Source: Gonatopus flavifemur (lineage: Eukaryota > Arthropoda > Insecta > Hymenoptera > Dryinidae). From it: a stretch of 64,000 nucleotides of DNA. The stretch is taken from NCBI GenBank assembly GCA_018340375.1, contig JAFFJZ010000004.1:29424001-29488000 (forward strand), written 5' to 3'. Positions 35,000-45,605 of the stretch are shown here, in pieces (positions within the stretch are counted from its first letter, which is position 1; the number at the start of each line of letters is the position of its first letter). The translations under genes were made by a program, and so were the position numbers. The notes below the pieces were generated by a model that was not told the DNA's origin, did no database searches, and was given only the letters and a program-made list of their open reading frames with translations.

Positions 35000-35289
35000 C
35001 ACTGGGCGGTGAATTATCCAAATACCCATGTGGAAAAAAATATCCAAAACTGTGTACAATTGTATGCATTTTTGGACATTTTTTCCACATGGGTATCACC
35101 AATAAGACAATCTCATATGTTGGCCAGATAGGAAAAAGTCGCGTATAAGTATGGCACTCATATGGCTCAAACGGTTTAAACATTTCGAATTTTGGACGTC
35201 GTTGGAAACATTTATACACGACTTTTGCTTATCTGGCCAACATATGGGATTGTCTCATGGGCCTTATTTGGGCAATTTATCACCCAGCG
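35000..35289. mobile_element. Palindromic MITE, 290 bp
   Basis: Ends CACTGGGCGGTGAATTATCC and AATTTATCACCCAGCG are inverted. Inner arms pair through CAATCTCATATGTTGGCCAG with CTGGCCAACATATGGGATTG. The duplication is not resolved. Confidence 0.65.
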
Positions 35290-35596
35290 ATCATTGTTTG
35301 ATGGACACACATGGACAAGTTTCTGATATCGCAAATACGATCGCGAATACAAAGGGACAAATACTGGACATACGAAGAATCAGTCTGGACACTACTGCAC
35401 CAGTTTTGAATTAGATGAGGATGATGCAGACCAGTGCCGTCTTCACAAATTCTTTGTGCTTCCCATGGGCAGTCATTTGCTGAATTGACGTAACTGACAC
35501 GGAGATAAGGAATATTTTGGACATCTCTAGACGTCCTGAGATTCGTATGCGATGACCCTTGCACAGCAGTCAAAATCAGGGACTTAGTGTTCACGG

Positions 35597-35672
35597 ATAA
35601 AACAGAGGGTTGGAGGATTCATCAAACCAGTCATAAGACTGATGGTGGATAAGACTTAATGATGATGGAGGA
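35597..35672 (+). mobile_element. 3' fragment of an RTE element
   Basis: CAGAGGGTTGGAGGATTCATC and CCAGTCATAAGACTGATGG match the 3' terminus of the RTE at 32517-34777, here on the plus strand. It ends in GATGATGG. Confidence 0.75.
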
Positions 35673-35699
35673 AAGAAAACAACCCTTTAACATGTCTTC

Positions 35700-37309
35700 A
35701 ATTGAGGACACCCATGCAATAACAGCAGTAGCGCTCGGAAAGGGGTAGAAGGATTGATCCAAGCTGACACGAGAGGCCTCGAGAAAAAAGTTGGAATTTT
35801 GAAAAACTAACAATATGGGGCGATAAGGCTTGAAAAATCAATGTAAGTACCCGTGAACAATTTTTTTCTATGATCAATAGTTTTCGAGAAAAAAAATAAA
35901 AACTACCTATTTTTTAAAACGGGAAATTGATGTTTTTCAATGTTACACTCGTCCTAACTCGGTCATTTTTCAACGAATCGGGATGACTCTTGTAGATTCT
36001 GATTCGTGAGACTTTTCCGAAGACAACAATGTTTCAAAAATGTATAAAAGTTAATAACAAATTAATAAATTTTTAATCCGAAGTAAAAACCACGTTTTCA
36101 ACGCTTTGCGTTCAAAAAGAGTCGAAGGAATTTTCGATTTGGAAAAACTCAGAGCGACAAAGTTGTTCATTAGTGTATGGACAAACTTTTTGGGGAGTTA
36201 CAGATCGATTGGACTATTAGTTTTCAAAATACAGCGATTTATTCATTAGTGCGCAACGGCAAAATGTCACAATTATCCGTCGATTACCGATCAAATATTA
36301 ATATAATCAATATAATAATAATCGATATAACAATAATATCAATAATTGAGATTATGCTTCGTGCGCAATCAAAAATTGAAACTAGTTCCCAAACAAAACA
36401 ATCATTCCGGGAGTGAAATTGAAAAAATACTCTCTCAGAATGTCAACAACGGGCAAACAACCAAAACTTATGAAGGAATGTTTTCTGAAAAAAAATCATT
36501 CTCCACGCAATAAGAATTTTGTTTTGTTGAGACAGTTTTTCTCCAAAGTCCATGCCCGTATTCACAAAAACGTTATGAAGAATTAAATTGTTTATAAAAG
36601 AGAAATGGATGGCGAATTTCATGAAAATTGTTCGATATTTGGATTCTCCAACCCAAAAAACATTGAGTTACAATGAAAAATCCAGCGAATACATCTTTTC
36701 CTACGAGCTTTAATATTTGACCGGTAATCGACGGATAATCGTGACATTTTGCCGCTGCGCACTAATGAATAAATCGCTGTATTTTGGAAACTAATAGTCC
36801 AATCGATCTGTAACTTCCCAAAAAGTTCGTCCATACAATAATGAACAACTTTGTCGCATTGAGTTTTTCCAAATCGAAAATTCCTTCGACTCTTTTTGAA
36901 CGCAAAGCGTTGAAAACGTGGTTTTTACTTCGGATTAAAAATTTATCAATTTGTTATTAACTTTTATACATTTTTGGAACATTGTTGTCTTCGGAAAAGT
37001 CTCACAAATCAGGATCTACAAGAGTCATCCTGATTCGTTGAAAAATGATCGAGTTAGGACGAGCTTAACACTGAAAAACATCAATTTCCCGTCTCAAAAA
37101 ATAGGTAATTTTTATTTTTCTTCTCGAAAACTATTGATCCGAAAAAAAATTGTTTACGGGTGCTTATATTGCTTCTTCAAGTCCACCACTCCATATTGTT
37201 AGTTTTTCAAAATTCCAACTTTTTTCTCGAGGCCTCTCGTGTCAGCTTGGATCAATCCTTCTACCTTTTTCCGAGCGCTGCCGCTGTTATTGCATGGGTG
37301 TCCTCAATT
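35700..37309. mobile_element. Inverted-repeat element with about 600-bp arms
   Basis: Left AATTGAGGACACCCATGCAA (35700) and right TTGCATGGGTGTCCTCAATT (ending 37309) are inverted. Arms pair over 35700-36295 and 36715-37309. The same short open frame (MDKLFGELQIDWTISF) is therefore present in both arms, facing each other, and is not evidence of a gene. The centre (36300-36715) holds AAT-rich simple sequence and nothing coding. Confidence 0.8.
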
Positions 37310-38362
37310 TAGGAAAATCAGTAAAAAGCTTCATAACACGGATACGAAGTTTTTTACGTATCAGTGTTACGAACTTTTGTATCGTGTTAACACATGTAGC
37401 CACATCTGTTTGTATGAGTTTTACAAAATTGAGGATCAGTTCTGACGCGAAATCTCATATCATAGCTTATTACGAAATTCAATATCATTTTTGATGCAGA
37501 ATTTTGTATTATTCTTAACAGTGTTGTTAATAATCATGTGTGAGTTGCTGACACAACATTCTCAGCAGTCGAGGATACTTTTTCACTTACAGATTTTGCG
37601 TAACTCCCCACTAGTATGCTGATATGTCTATGTTTTTGAAACAAATATACATAAAACCAAAAAAATAGATATCAAAATAAGAGTATCCCTCTTATTTTGA
37701 TGCAACTTCTCCTCTAATATATGGTATCAAAAGTATTCCTCTCCATTTGAGAGGATTAGTCTATGTGGTGGAAGAATTTTCATTTGTTTCAAATCGTGAA
37801 GGGATATTCTCAATTGAAGAAGAAAACGAGAGTGGAATATCTTTCCTGATTGAAAGGGAATTTGCCTCTCATTTCCAAATTAGTTTTTTGTTGGTGTATG
37901 GGAATAGAATGGGGTATTTGTATTCGATGAAGTTAAATATCCTATTTCAAACTGAGGAACGTGTACTGATTAAATATACTCGAATATTGAATAATCCAAA
38001 TCATCAAGAGACGCGGTAGCGTCTCGACGCAGAGTATATGGAAAAGCCCTGGGAACAAAATTAGGAAATCAAAAAGCAGAAGTCGTGGGCTACCGTGTAT
38101 TTTTACACGTAAACCAAGATTCGATATAGTCAAAAAATCTTCAACTCACAATAACCCGTCACACATTGAATGTAATGAAAAAAGAATTACACTTTCACCA
38201 TAGAATTCGACAACACACTTTCGTTGAAGCACACTACAAATTATCTCAGTTCATCCGATGCCAAGATATAGACGTTTCAAATTTTGTTGCGATCAAAACA
38301 TAACAATGTTTTTCCCATCAACGATTCCTTCTATCACGATAAATTTCCACTATCTAAAGGTC
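37310..38362. other. Non-coding stretch
   Basis: A perfect 13-bp hairpin (ATCAAAATAAGAG with CTCTTATTTTGAT) lies at 37672-37703. The 90-codon plus-strand frame at 37747-38019 has no recognisable features and I do not call it. Confidence 0.35.
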
Positions 38363-38364
38363 TA

Positions 38365-38461
38365 CCCTAGCAGAAATCACTCTAGTAATTCTCTAGGCCT
38401 TGCGAGGCCTCGTAAGGCCTTGTAATCGCCTAGAGAATGACTAGAGTGATTTCTACTGGGG
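38365..38461. mobile_element. CCCTAG/CCCCAG-ended palindrome, 97 bp
   Basis: CCCTAGCAGAAATCACTCTAG and CTAGAGTGATTTCTACTGGGG are inverted. TA flanks both ends (38363-38364, 38462-38463). The loop has GGCCT words. It is the smallest member of the CCCTGG-ended group. Confidence 0.75.
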
Positions 38462-38466
38462 TAAAC

Positions 38467-38564
38467 ACACAAGCTATGTAAACGTAAGAAACAGGTGCGC
38501 AGAAACTATATACGAGATCTGCGCAGGCTTCCGTCCCTCACGTTCCTGTTTACTTGGCTTGTGT
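38467..38564. mobile_element. Short palindromic MITE
   Basis: ACACAAGCTATGTAAACGTA and TTTACTTGGCTTGTGT are inverted, with GCGCAG...CTGCGC inside. It lies immediately after the preceding palindrome. Confidence 0.6.
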
Positions 38565-38571
38565 ATTTGAG

Positions 38572-38787
38572 CCTTCAAGGTGATACTAGCGTCAGGACAT
38601 TAGCCAAATTTTTCGTGTATGATTTCTCCAAAATACTTTCATATTCCCAAAATATCGCTCTATAGAGCATTTCTATGGACATTCAAGGAATGCCGCATAG
38701 AGCAATATTTTGAAAATATGGAAGTATTTTGGAGAAATCTTACACGGAAAATTTTGCTCAAATCCCAGCGCTAGTATCACCTTAAGG
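38572..38787. mobile_element. Palindromic MITE, 216 bp
   Basis: CCTTCAAGGTGATACTAGCG and CGCTAGTATCACCTTAAGG are inverted, and the arms pair through TTTCTCCAAAATACTT. This is the third palindrome in a row between 38365 and 38787. Confidence 0.7.
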
Positions 38788-38892
38788 CAGGTTTTCAATT
38801 CTCGCGGTAGTATAGATGTACCTTTCCCTTTATTTTTCCTAACATTCAATAGCGTCCTTCCAGTATAGTATGGTATGTAAAAAAAAGGAACA

Positions 38893-38930
38893 AATAACCT
38901 GTCAATAAGGCGATATCTTGACAGGTTATT
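38893..38930. repeat. Perfect hairpin
   Basis: AATAACCTGTCAA pairs exactly with TTGACAGGTTATT across a 12-nt loop. Purpose unknown. Confidence 0.6.
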
Positions 38931-39467
38931 CAAATATTGAACAAATACTTGCATAACAAATGGATGAATTACACAGGCCAACATGGTTTTGTTGTTGGTG
39001 AACTGAAGGTCATTCCCGAAGTGAATTTTGGCGTAGAATCCGAATCTGGAGTCAGAATTGCCTCAGCACGTCACGATTTTGAGATATTTAATGTTATACA
39101 CCCCAGAAATGACGTTTTCGGCTACTTTTGAGGTTATGCACAGGGCGCGCGAAATTTTTTTGACCTTTATCTCTAATTGCATCATTTAGTATTCCTCTTA
39201 CTCTTCAATTTGAGAGTTTGAGGGATCGATTTCGATTTTTCCTCCCAAAGTTATGGCTATTTGAAATTACGAAGTATATCCCTGTAACGTGATGAGTATT
39301 TCAATTGAATCTTTCACACAAAATTTTCCTACTGAGTTAGTTTTCCTGGAAATTTTTGTTTGGAGGTTTTTGTGGACACAGAGTATGAATGCTATGCAGA
39401 AAAACAATGGCGAAACAAAATCGCGGGAAACCTATATTATTACCTATAAATTCGCGTATGAGGCGTT

Positions 39468-41150
39468 TTGAGGTTGCGAAATTTTGCATATTGCTGTTAT
39501 GATACTGAAGATCAGGATTCTGAAGATCTGGAATCAACTTCTGATGCTTCTATTTTGTATGATCAGGCTGCTTTGAATGATTTAGTCCGGGATTTGAACC
39601 TACCGAAAGAGAAAACTGAGTTACTAGATTCAAGATTTCTAGAAAGGAACCTTCTTGCCAAAGAGACTACTTTTAGTTGGTGTCGCAATCGGGAGAAGGA
39701 ATTAGTTGAGTGTTTTTCTGCAGGTGAAAACTATGTTTTTTGCAATGACATTGAGGGCTTGATTCAAAAGTTGGGAATACTTTATGAAGCCAATCAATGG
39801 AGATTCTTTATGGATTCCTCGAAGACAAGCTTGAAAGCAGTTTTATTGCCTAATACAAATCAATATGCGTCCATATTTATTGCTCATTCTGTTCACTTAA
39901 AGGGATCATATGCGAATGTTGAAACTATTCTCGAAGTAATTAAATATGAACAACATGAATGGCAAGTATGTGGGGATTTGAAAATTATTTTCCTAACAGC
40001 GTGTGAAAAATTCGGTTTCCCAAGCCTGTGTTGCGTGCGTAGAGTGAGTGATTCCCACACGGCAGTCAGATCAGTGCGGGGGAGCAATGAGCGTGCAATA
40101 AAGTAACTTTACCGCACGCTTATTGCTTTCCCGCATTGGTCCGACTGCCGTGAGTGAATTGATCACTCTACGCACGCAACACAGGCTTGGAAAACCGAAG
40201 TTCGCGCACCTTGTGAGGAAAAATAGTATGTCTAACTCGTGCGCATTGGTGACCCCCCCACTTGCGTGATTCGTCGCCCTCGCTACGCTCGGGCGACAAG
40301 CTTCACGCTCTTGTGGGAATCTCTAACTTTGCGCCCTTGTTACACAATGTACTATTCCATGCTTCTTGGACAACAATCGGGTTACACAAAGTATTCGTGT
40401 TTTATATGTTTATGGGATAGCAGGAATAGAAATGAGCATTACATTGAGAAAAATTGGCCTCTCCGTAGAACGCTAGAACCAGGAAACCTCAACATTATTC
40501 AAGAACCATTGGTAGATCCTAAAAAAATTTTTTTACCTCCGCTCCATATTAAGTTAGGATTGATGAAGCAATTTGTAAAAGCCCTTGATCGTAACGGTGC
40601 ATTATTTCAATATCTTACGGATAAATTCTCATATTCAAGTGAGGGAACGATAGGAGAAGGAGTATTTGTTGGACCACAGATACGACAACTGAAGATGGCA
40701 TGACATCCGTCGAAAGAGAGGCCTGAATCAGTTTTAAAAAAGTTGTTAAAGGATTTTCAGGCAACAATAAATCTAGTAACTGGAAAGAACTGGTTGGGGA
40801 CATGATTGAAAAATTCCACAATTTACGTTGGAATATGGGCGTGAAATTGCACTATCCGCACTCTCACTTACTAATGGTTCCCAGAAAATTTAGGTGATGT
40901 AAGCGAAGAGCAAGGCGAGCGATCTCATCAGGATCTCACAGAGATGGAAAGGCGTTATCAGGGTAAATGTTCTCCAACAATGTCAGCTGACTGTTGCTGG
41001 TGTCTTCAACGTGATGATATAAATGTTGCACATAAAAGGCGTTCTGGATCAAGATCTTTACTGCATAAAAAAAAAGATTCCATTAGTCGATCTGAAGAAG
41101 TTTCAGGCATGTTCAAAGTCGTCAAACGAATATTTAGCTCAAGGCCGTAA
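39468..41150 (+). pseudogene. Transposon-borne uncharacterised protein with GER.HQD motif
   Basis: The first block runs from about 39530 to 39985 (SEDLESTSDASILYD, DLVRDLNLPKEKTELL, VCGDLKI). After an insertion, coding resumes near 40350 as SMLLGQQSGYTKYSCFICLW, then WPLRRTLEPGN and LPPLHIKLGLMKQFVKALDR. A further frame has VSEEQGERSHQD, MERRYQGKCSP and ADCCWCLQRD. I recall this order of motifs from proteins of unknown function scattered through invertebrate genomes in transposon-like copies. A CxxC near the middle and the SEEQGERxHQD box are the most constant parts. Breaks: the insertion at about 39992-40350, stop at 40701, frameshifts before 40870. It could be the transposase or an accessory protein of the long-TIR element. 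Confidence 0.65.
40011..40199. mobile_element. Palindromic MITE inside the long-TIR element
   Basis: TTCGGTTTCCCAAGCCTGTG and its near complement ending at 40199 are inverted, and pairing continues (GCGTGCGTAGAGTGA). The next 130 bp (40200-40345) hold a second palindrome CGCCCTCGCTACGCTCGGGCG. Together they split the conserved protein gene. Confidence 0.7.
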
Positions 41151-42179
41151 GAGGCTTTTGCCTCACGTTGGACCAGCACCTTGAATCGTGAGAGGCGAGG
41201 GGACTCACGTTAATCAAGCACCCCAGGGGACTCAATCCTATGACGTCCACGTCGTTGTCCCTGGGTAACGCTGAACATAGGACAGTTTTTCAGTCGCCAA
41301 TTGGGAAAATCCCGTTTACAACTTTTGCTTGAAGCAGGCGGATCAATTCTGATCGCAGATTCGTGATCAGCGTCTGAAAAGCCTTTGTACACGAAATTTG
41401 ATAGAATTCGGAAACTTTTTGACGATGTTCCCAATTTCAAGCAGCCACGTTGGATCCGCCATTTTTCATTTGCGGATTCCAAAGGCAAATCCGTAAATGA
41501 TGATCTTCAAAAATCCCGTATACGCATTTTCATGAAAACTCAGTTGAAATTTGTTATTCACAAAATCAGTAAGAATAGCATGTTTAGTTCCCAGCATTTT
41601 GAATTTCGGAAAGTCTAGTCATCCATTTCTATGATATGCAAAATTTCGCAACCTCAAACCGCCTCATACGCGAATTTATAGGTAATAATATAGGTTTCTC
41701 GCGATTTTGTTTCGCCATTGTTTTTCTGCATAGCATTCATACTCTGTGTCCACAAAAACCTCCAAACAAAAATTTCCAGGAAAACTAACTCAGTAGGAAA
41801 ATTTTGTGTGAAAGATTCAATTGAAATACTCATCACGTTACAGGGATATACTTTATAATTTCAAATAGCCATAACTTTGGGAGTAGAAATCGAAATCGAT
41901 CCCTCAAACTCTCAAATTGAAGAGTAAGAGGAATACTAAATGATGCAATTAGAGATAAAGGTCAAAAAAATTTCGCGCGCCCTGTGCATAACCTCAAAAG
42001 TAGCCGAAAACGTCATTTCTGGAGTGTATAACATTAAATATCTCAAAATCGTGACGTGCTGGGGCAATTCTGACTCCAGATTCGGATTCTACGCGAAAAT
42101 TCACTTCGGAAATGACCTTCAGTTCACCAACAACTGACAAGACCCTATTATTTGCAGGCCTGTGTTACAGGTACATACG

Positions 42180-42287
42180 GGATGCTTCCGATTGCGAGAG
42201 CTCTTGGCCCCGGGGCCATGATCCAGCTAATGGGAATCTAGTATTCTAGCTCTAGGGGCTAGCCCCTGCCTGCAATCGGAAGCATCC
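42180..42287. mobile_element. Palindromic element, 108 bp
   Basis: GGATGCTTCCGATTGCGAGAG and GCAATCGGAAGCATCC are inverted. The GC-rich loop has GGCCCCGGGGCC and GGGGCTAGCCCC, each self-complementary. It is unusual for this AT-rich window. Confidence 0.6.
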
Positions 42288-43597
42288 ACGGTTTATTATG
42301 TAATCAGGACAACAATGAAATACAAATAATTTGAAATATGCATCCCACAAAAAAATTGAATGAAAATAAATTAATGGAGAGGTTATCTATAAAAAAAACA
42401 GGGAAAGTTTGAAGAAGTTAAAGATTTGTTTGCCACTTTTGGAAAATCAAAAAATATGAAAAGGTAAGCTCTGTATGATGTATTATTCATAAAATACAAT
42501 ATGCCTCCGCGTACAATATTCCTCTACAGACGAACGCATAAAAAAGCATCAGAGATATATCGTAATCTCTGATGAAAAGTCTGCTACTGTTGATTCTTCC
42601 AACCAAAACCGCAGGCTAATTATCGGATGAATCATACAAAGTCTAGTCAAGGAGAATGATTCAAATCTATACATTACTTCATGAGTGAAACCTTATCGAA
42701 TATACCATGACCCCCTCACGGGCAGTCTATTGCCATCAGGTTCTCCTACTAGAGTCAGTGGAAAATGATTACTGGAATGTCAGGGATATATCATAAGTTC
42801 TGACGGACAGTCAACTACCGTCGATTTTTTCAATTACTCAAGCAGCAACAGAAGTTCAAAGTATATACGAAATAGAAACGTTCGTTGAATGTACGAATGA
42901 GATACGAAGAACATATCATGAAAGTTCATGGAATTTTCGAATGAGACTGTTTTAAACACACTTAGAACGTACATAGTACATTCGAAATGTACGATATTCA
43001 TTCAATCGACGTTCGATTGACGTACCGTCGTATATTCGATTACATACGTTCGATGAACATGTATAGCACCTATGAAACGGTCTTTTGGAATGTACATAGA
43101 ACATATTCCAAATATTCTAAGAACGTTCATAGTATCTTCTGGTGCTACTAGGGTAGAATCGTAGACAATTGATGAAAAATATCATACCGTGCCTGCTCAA
43201 GGATGATTATTAGAGTTGATTGGCTGTTTCTTTACAGGAAAAAGTATAATGGATATACCGTAATCCCTAATAGACAGTCTGCTAGTATCTACTATTCTGC
43301 AACCAGAATCATGAACAAATAATAAAACAGATAGTATCAAGCCTGCTCAAAGGATAGTGAATTGCTGAAATATTATCCTCCTTGCATACCCTGATCGATA
43401 ATGACTACACCTAAGCCTGACTCAAGCGACTGGAGGTGTAGTTCATTCTAAAATAACTGTTCCAAATCTTTTCCATCTCGCTTCAGAAAGAAAAATATAA
43501 AGAGATGTACGAAGGGGTACGCTTATTATTATTTCATTGTTTGTGTAGTTTTGATGAAGAGTATTATATCTCTTCACAATTTCTTGGTAAACAGAAT
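42288..43597. repeat. Diverged repeats around AGTCTGCTA
   Basis: The block CGTAAT(C)TCTGATGAAAAGTCTGCTACTG recurs in altered form at about 42565, 42705, 42790 and 43260. Between the last two lies a palindrome-rich segment (42860-43150) full of GAACGTT / TACGTTC words that ends CTACTAGGGTAGA. No gene is supported. Confidence 0.45.
43590..43597. repeat. hAT target site duplication, left
   Basis: AACAGAAT, repeated exactly at 51037-51044. Confidence 0.92.
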
Positions 43598-45605
43598 CAG
43601 TGCTGCCAATTTAGCGACTTTGTCTAACGACATTTCGAGAATCACAGCGACTTTTGATTTTTATCTAGCGACAAAAATAATCTGACGACTTCTCTAGCGA
43701 CTTTGTCAGTTCCTCCTTCAGCCCGTCTTTAAGAGATATCTCATTCGAAACGATCGAGAGGTCCAACTACCAATAGTTCTTTTTTATGTGAGGACTTGAA
43801 ACATCATTCATGAATTCTTTCAATTCATCAGTTCTTGCGAATTTCTCCGTCGGAATTGGAGGTCATATCTTGTAATCCTTTTGAATTCCCATAGTATTCG
43901 AATTTTTATTATTCCCAAACATAATGTGTGTTGAAGCCAGTACGTGCACAGCGTGCAGAATGCGCGAAGCAGTGCTCAATTTATTTCATGCTGTTATTCA
44001 ATTTTAGAACATATATATACTATTAGAGCGTGCATTCCACATCAATACAATGAGTGTTTCCGATAAATGCTGCTGTCCCGTCTGTGCGGACAGAGAGTGC
44101 AATGAAAGTCAGGAGTATTCTATCCATTATTGATTGACTGTGACAACGGAATTGATTCCGTTTTCCGTTGAGGCAGCCAATAAACATCAATTAGAAAGAG
44201 AGAATTAATTTGTACTCCCAATAGTATATGCTCTAAGTTCACAGTTAGGTTCCGCAGCAACCTTCATTCATTGGCTAGCCACAAAACTTGTATATCACTT
44301 GACGTTACATTGTTTCCGACGATAGATTCCTATCACTCTCTCCCTCCCTCTATCAGCGATGTCAGAAGAAAGTTGCTCCACTCGATGACTGGCTGCTTCT
44401 TGTATGACCAACCTATCGTATTCTCGATTTCATAAGAGTTCACCAATGATCAAAGTTTAGGGGACTTTTTCTAACAACCCTGTCCTCTATTATTATGTCT
44501 CTATGGTCATTTGAGTGATTATTGGACACATAAAAAATTCACTTTTGAACGAGTTTACGATGCGATAAACAGGGAATCCCCACACATCGAATACATCTAA
44601 GTAAGCCGCCTCTTTTATGTTCCTTACTTCAAACTGTTGGTGATGAATTGTGGTTTGTTTTTCTTCTATTCTTAGTTATTCAGTTGACTTCTTTACAAGA
44701 AATACTCCTCTATTCTTAGTTATTTAGTTGACTTTATTACAAAAAATACTTTAATAAATGAAAAAATAATTACGTTTTGAGACGACTTCTAGGTTATCTA
44801 CAATTGTTGTGCATGAAAATCTGTGACTATTTTTTTACCTAATGGATGTACCTCTGAAGAAAAAGAGTTATGAACAAAAATTCAGGAAAAAATCCTGAGT
44901 ACAAAGGATGGTTGGTACCAGTACACGGAAATGACTCCAAAGGTATACCTTTCGGAAAAATTTAACTATGATTGAAAATTCTTAATTCCGAGACGAATTA
45001 TCTGCAGTTGATCATTGTTTTCATTCTTGAGAAATGTGATTTCTATTGTTCTCAATATTTTTGTCTACAAGGATGTGTCGCTATTGCCATGCCGGATTTT
45101 TCGCTGAACTCAGTGATATCAAAAAACACGCTGAAACTTGAAAACATAAGAAGAAAATGAATATAAAAATCATCCATCAACCTTCATCTTGCGTAAAAAT
45201 TGATAGTATCAAATCTTCAAGCAAAGCGGAAGGACAGACCGCCCTTTCCATCGCAGAACATTGTTCAATTTCAACAGTAGAACATTTGGGAGAGTTGTGT
45301 AAGAAAATATATTTTCAGATTCAAAATTTGGTCGCGACTCACATTCACATCGAACTAAATGTTCTCATTTTACCCTGCTAGTAACACCACACGAGGAAAC
45401 AGCAATGGTTACTGTGAATCGCAGTAATTCATTGAAAAAGAATTAAAAATCGAATTCACGGCGTTCATTACTGCGTCTCCCAGTGACCGTTAATGTCCAA
45501 GCAGCATTGACAAATTTCACTGCAATACACATCACTGTGATCGCGCTAACCTCTATCATCCGAGCGTGTTTTCATTTGTTTTCCAACTGATTGCTGTCAT
45601 GGACA

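Larger units (their letters stand above)
38971..42165. mobile_element. Long-TIR DNA transposon carrying an uncharacterised conserved protein
   Basis: Left ACACAGGCC (38971) and right GGCCTGTGT (42165) begin inverted repeats. After a short divergent step these run about 500 bp (38990-39485 with 41633-42137). Both arms encode the same mirror-image frame (MMSISIESFTQNF). The centre holds a broken gene on the plus strand. About 3.2 kb in all, less the MITE inserted at about 40011. The superfamily is not assigned and the duplication is not clear. Confidence 0.72.

Noticed and set aside
37747..38019. 90-codon plus-strand frame with Met start
   Set aside because: No family resemblance, no splice or promoter signals, and repetitive GAATATTC-like text.
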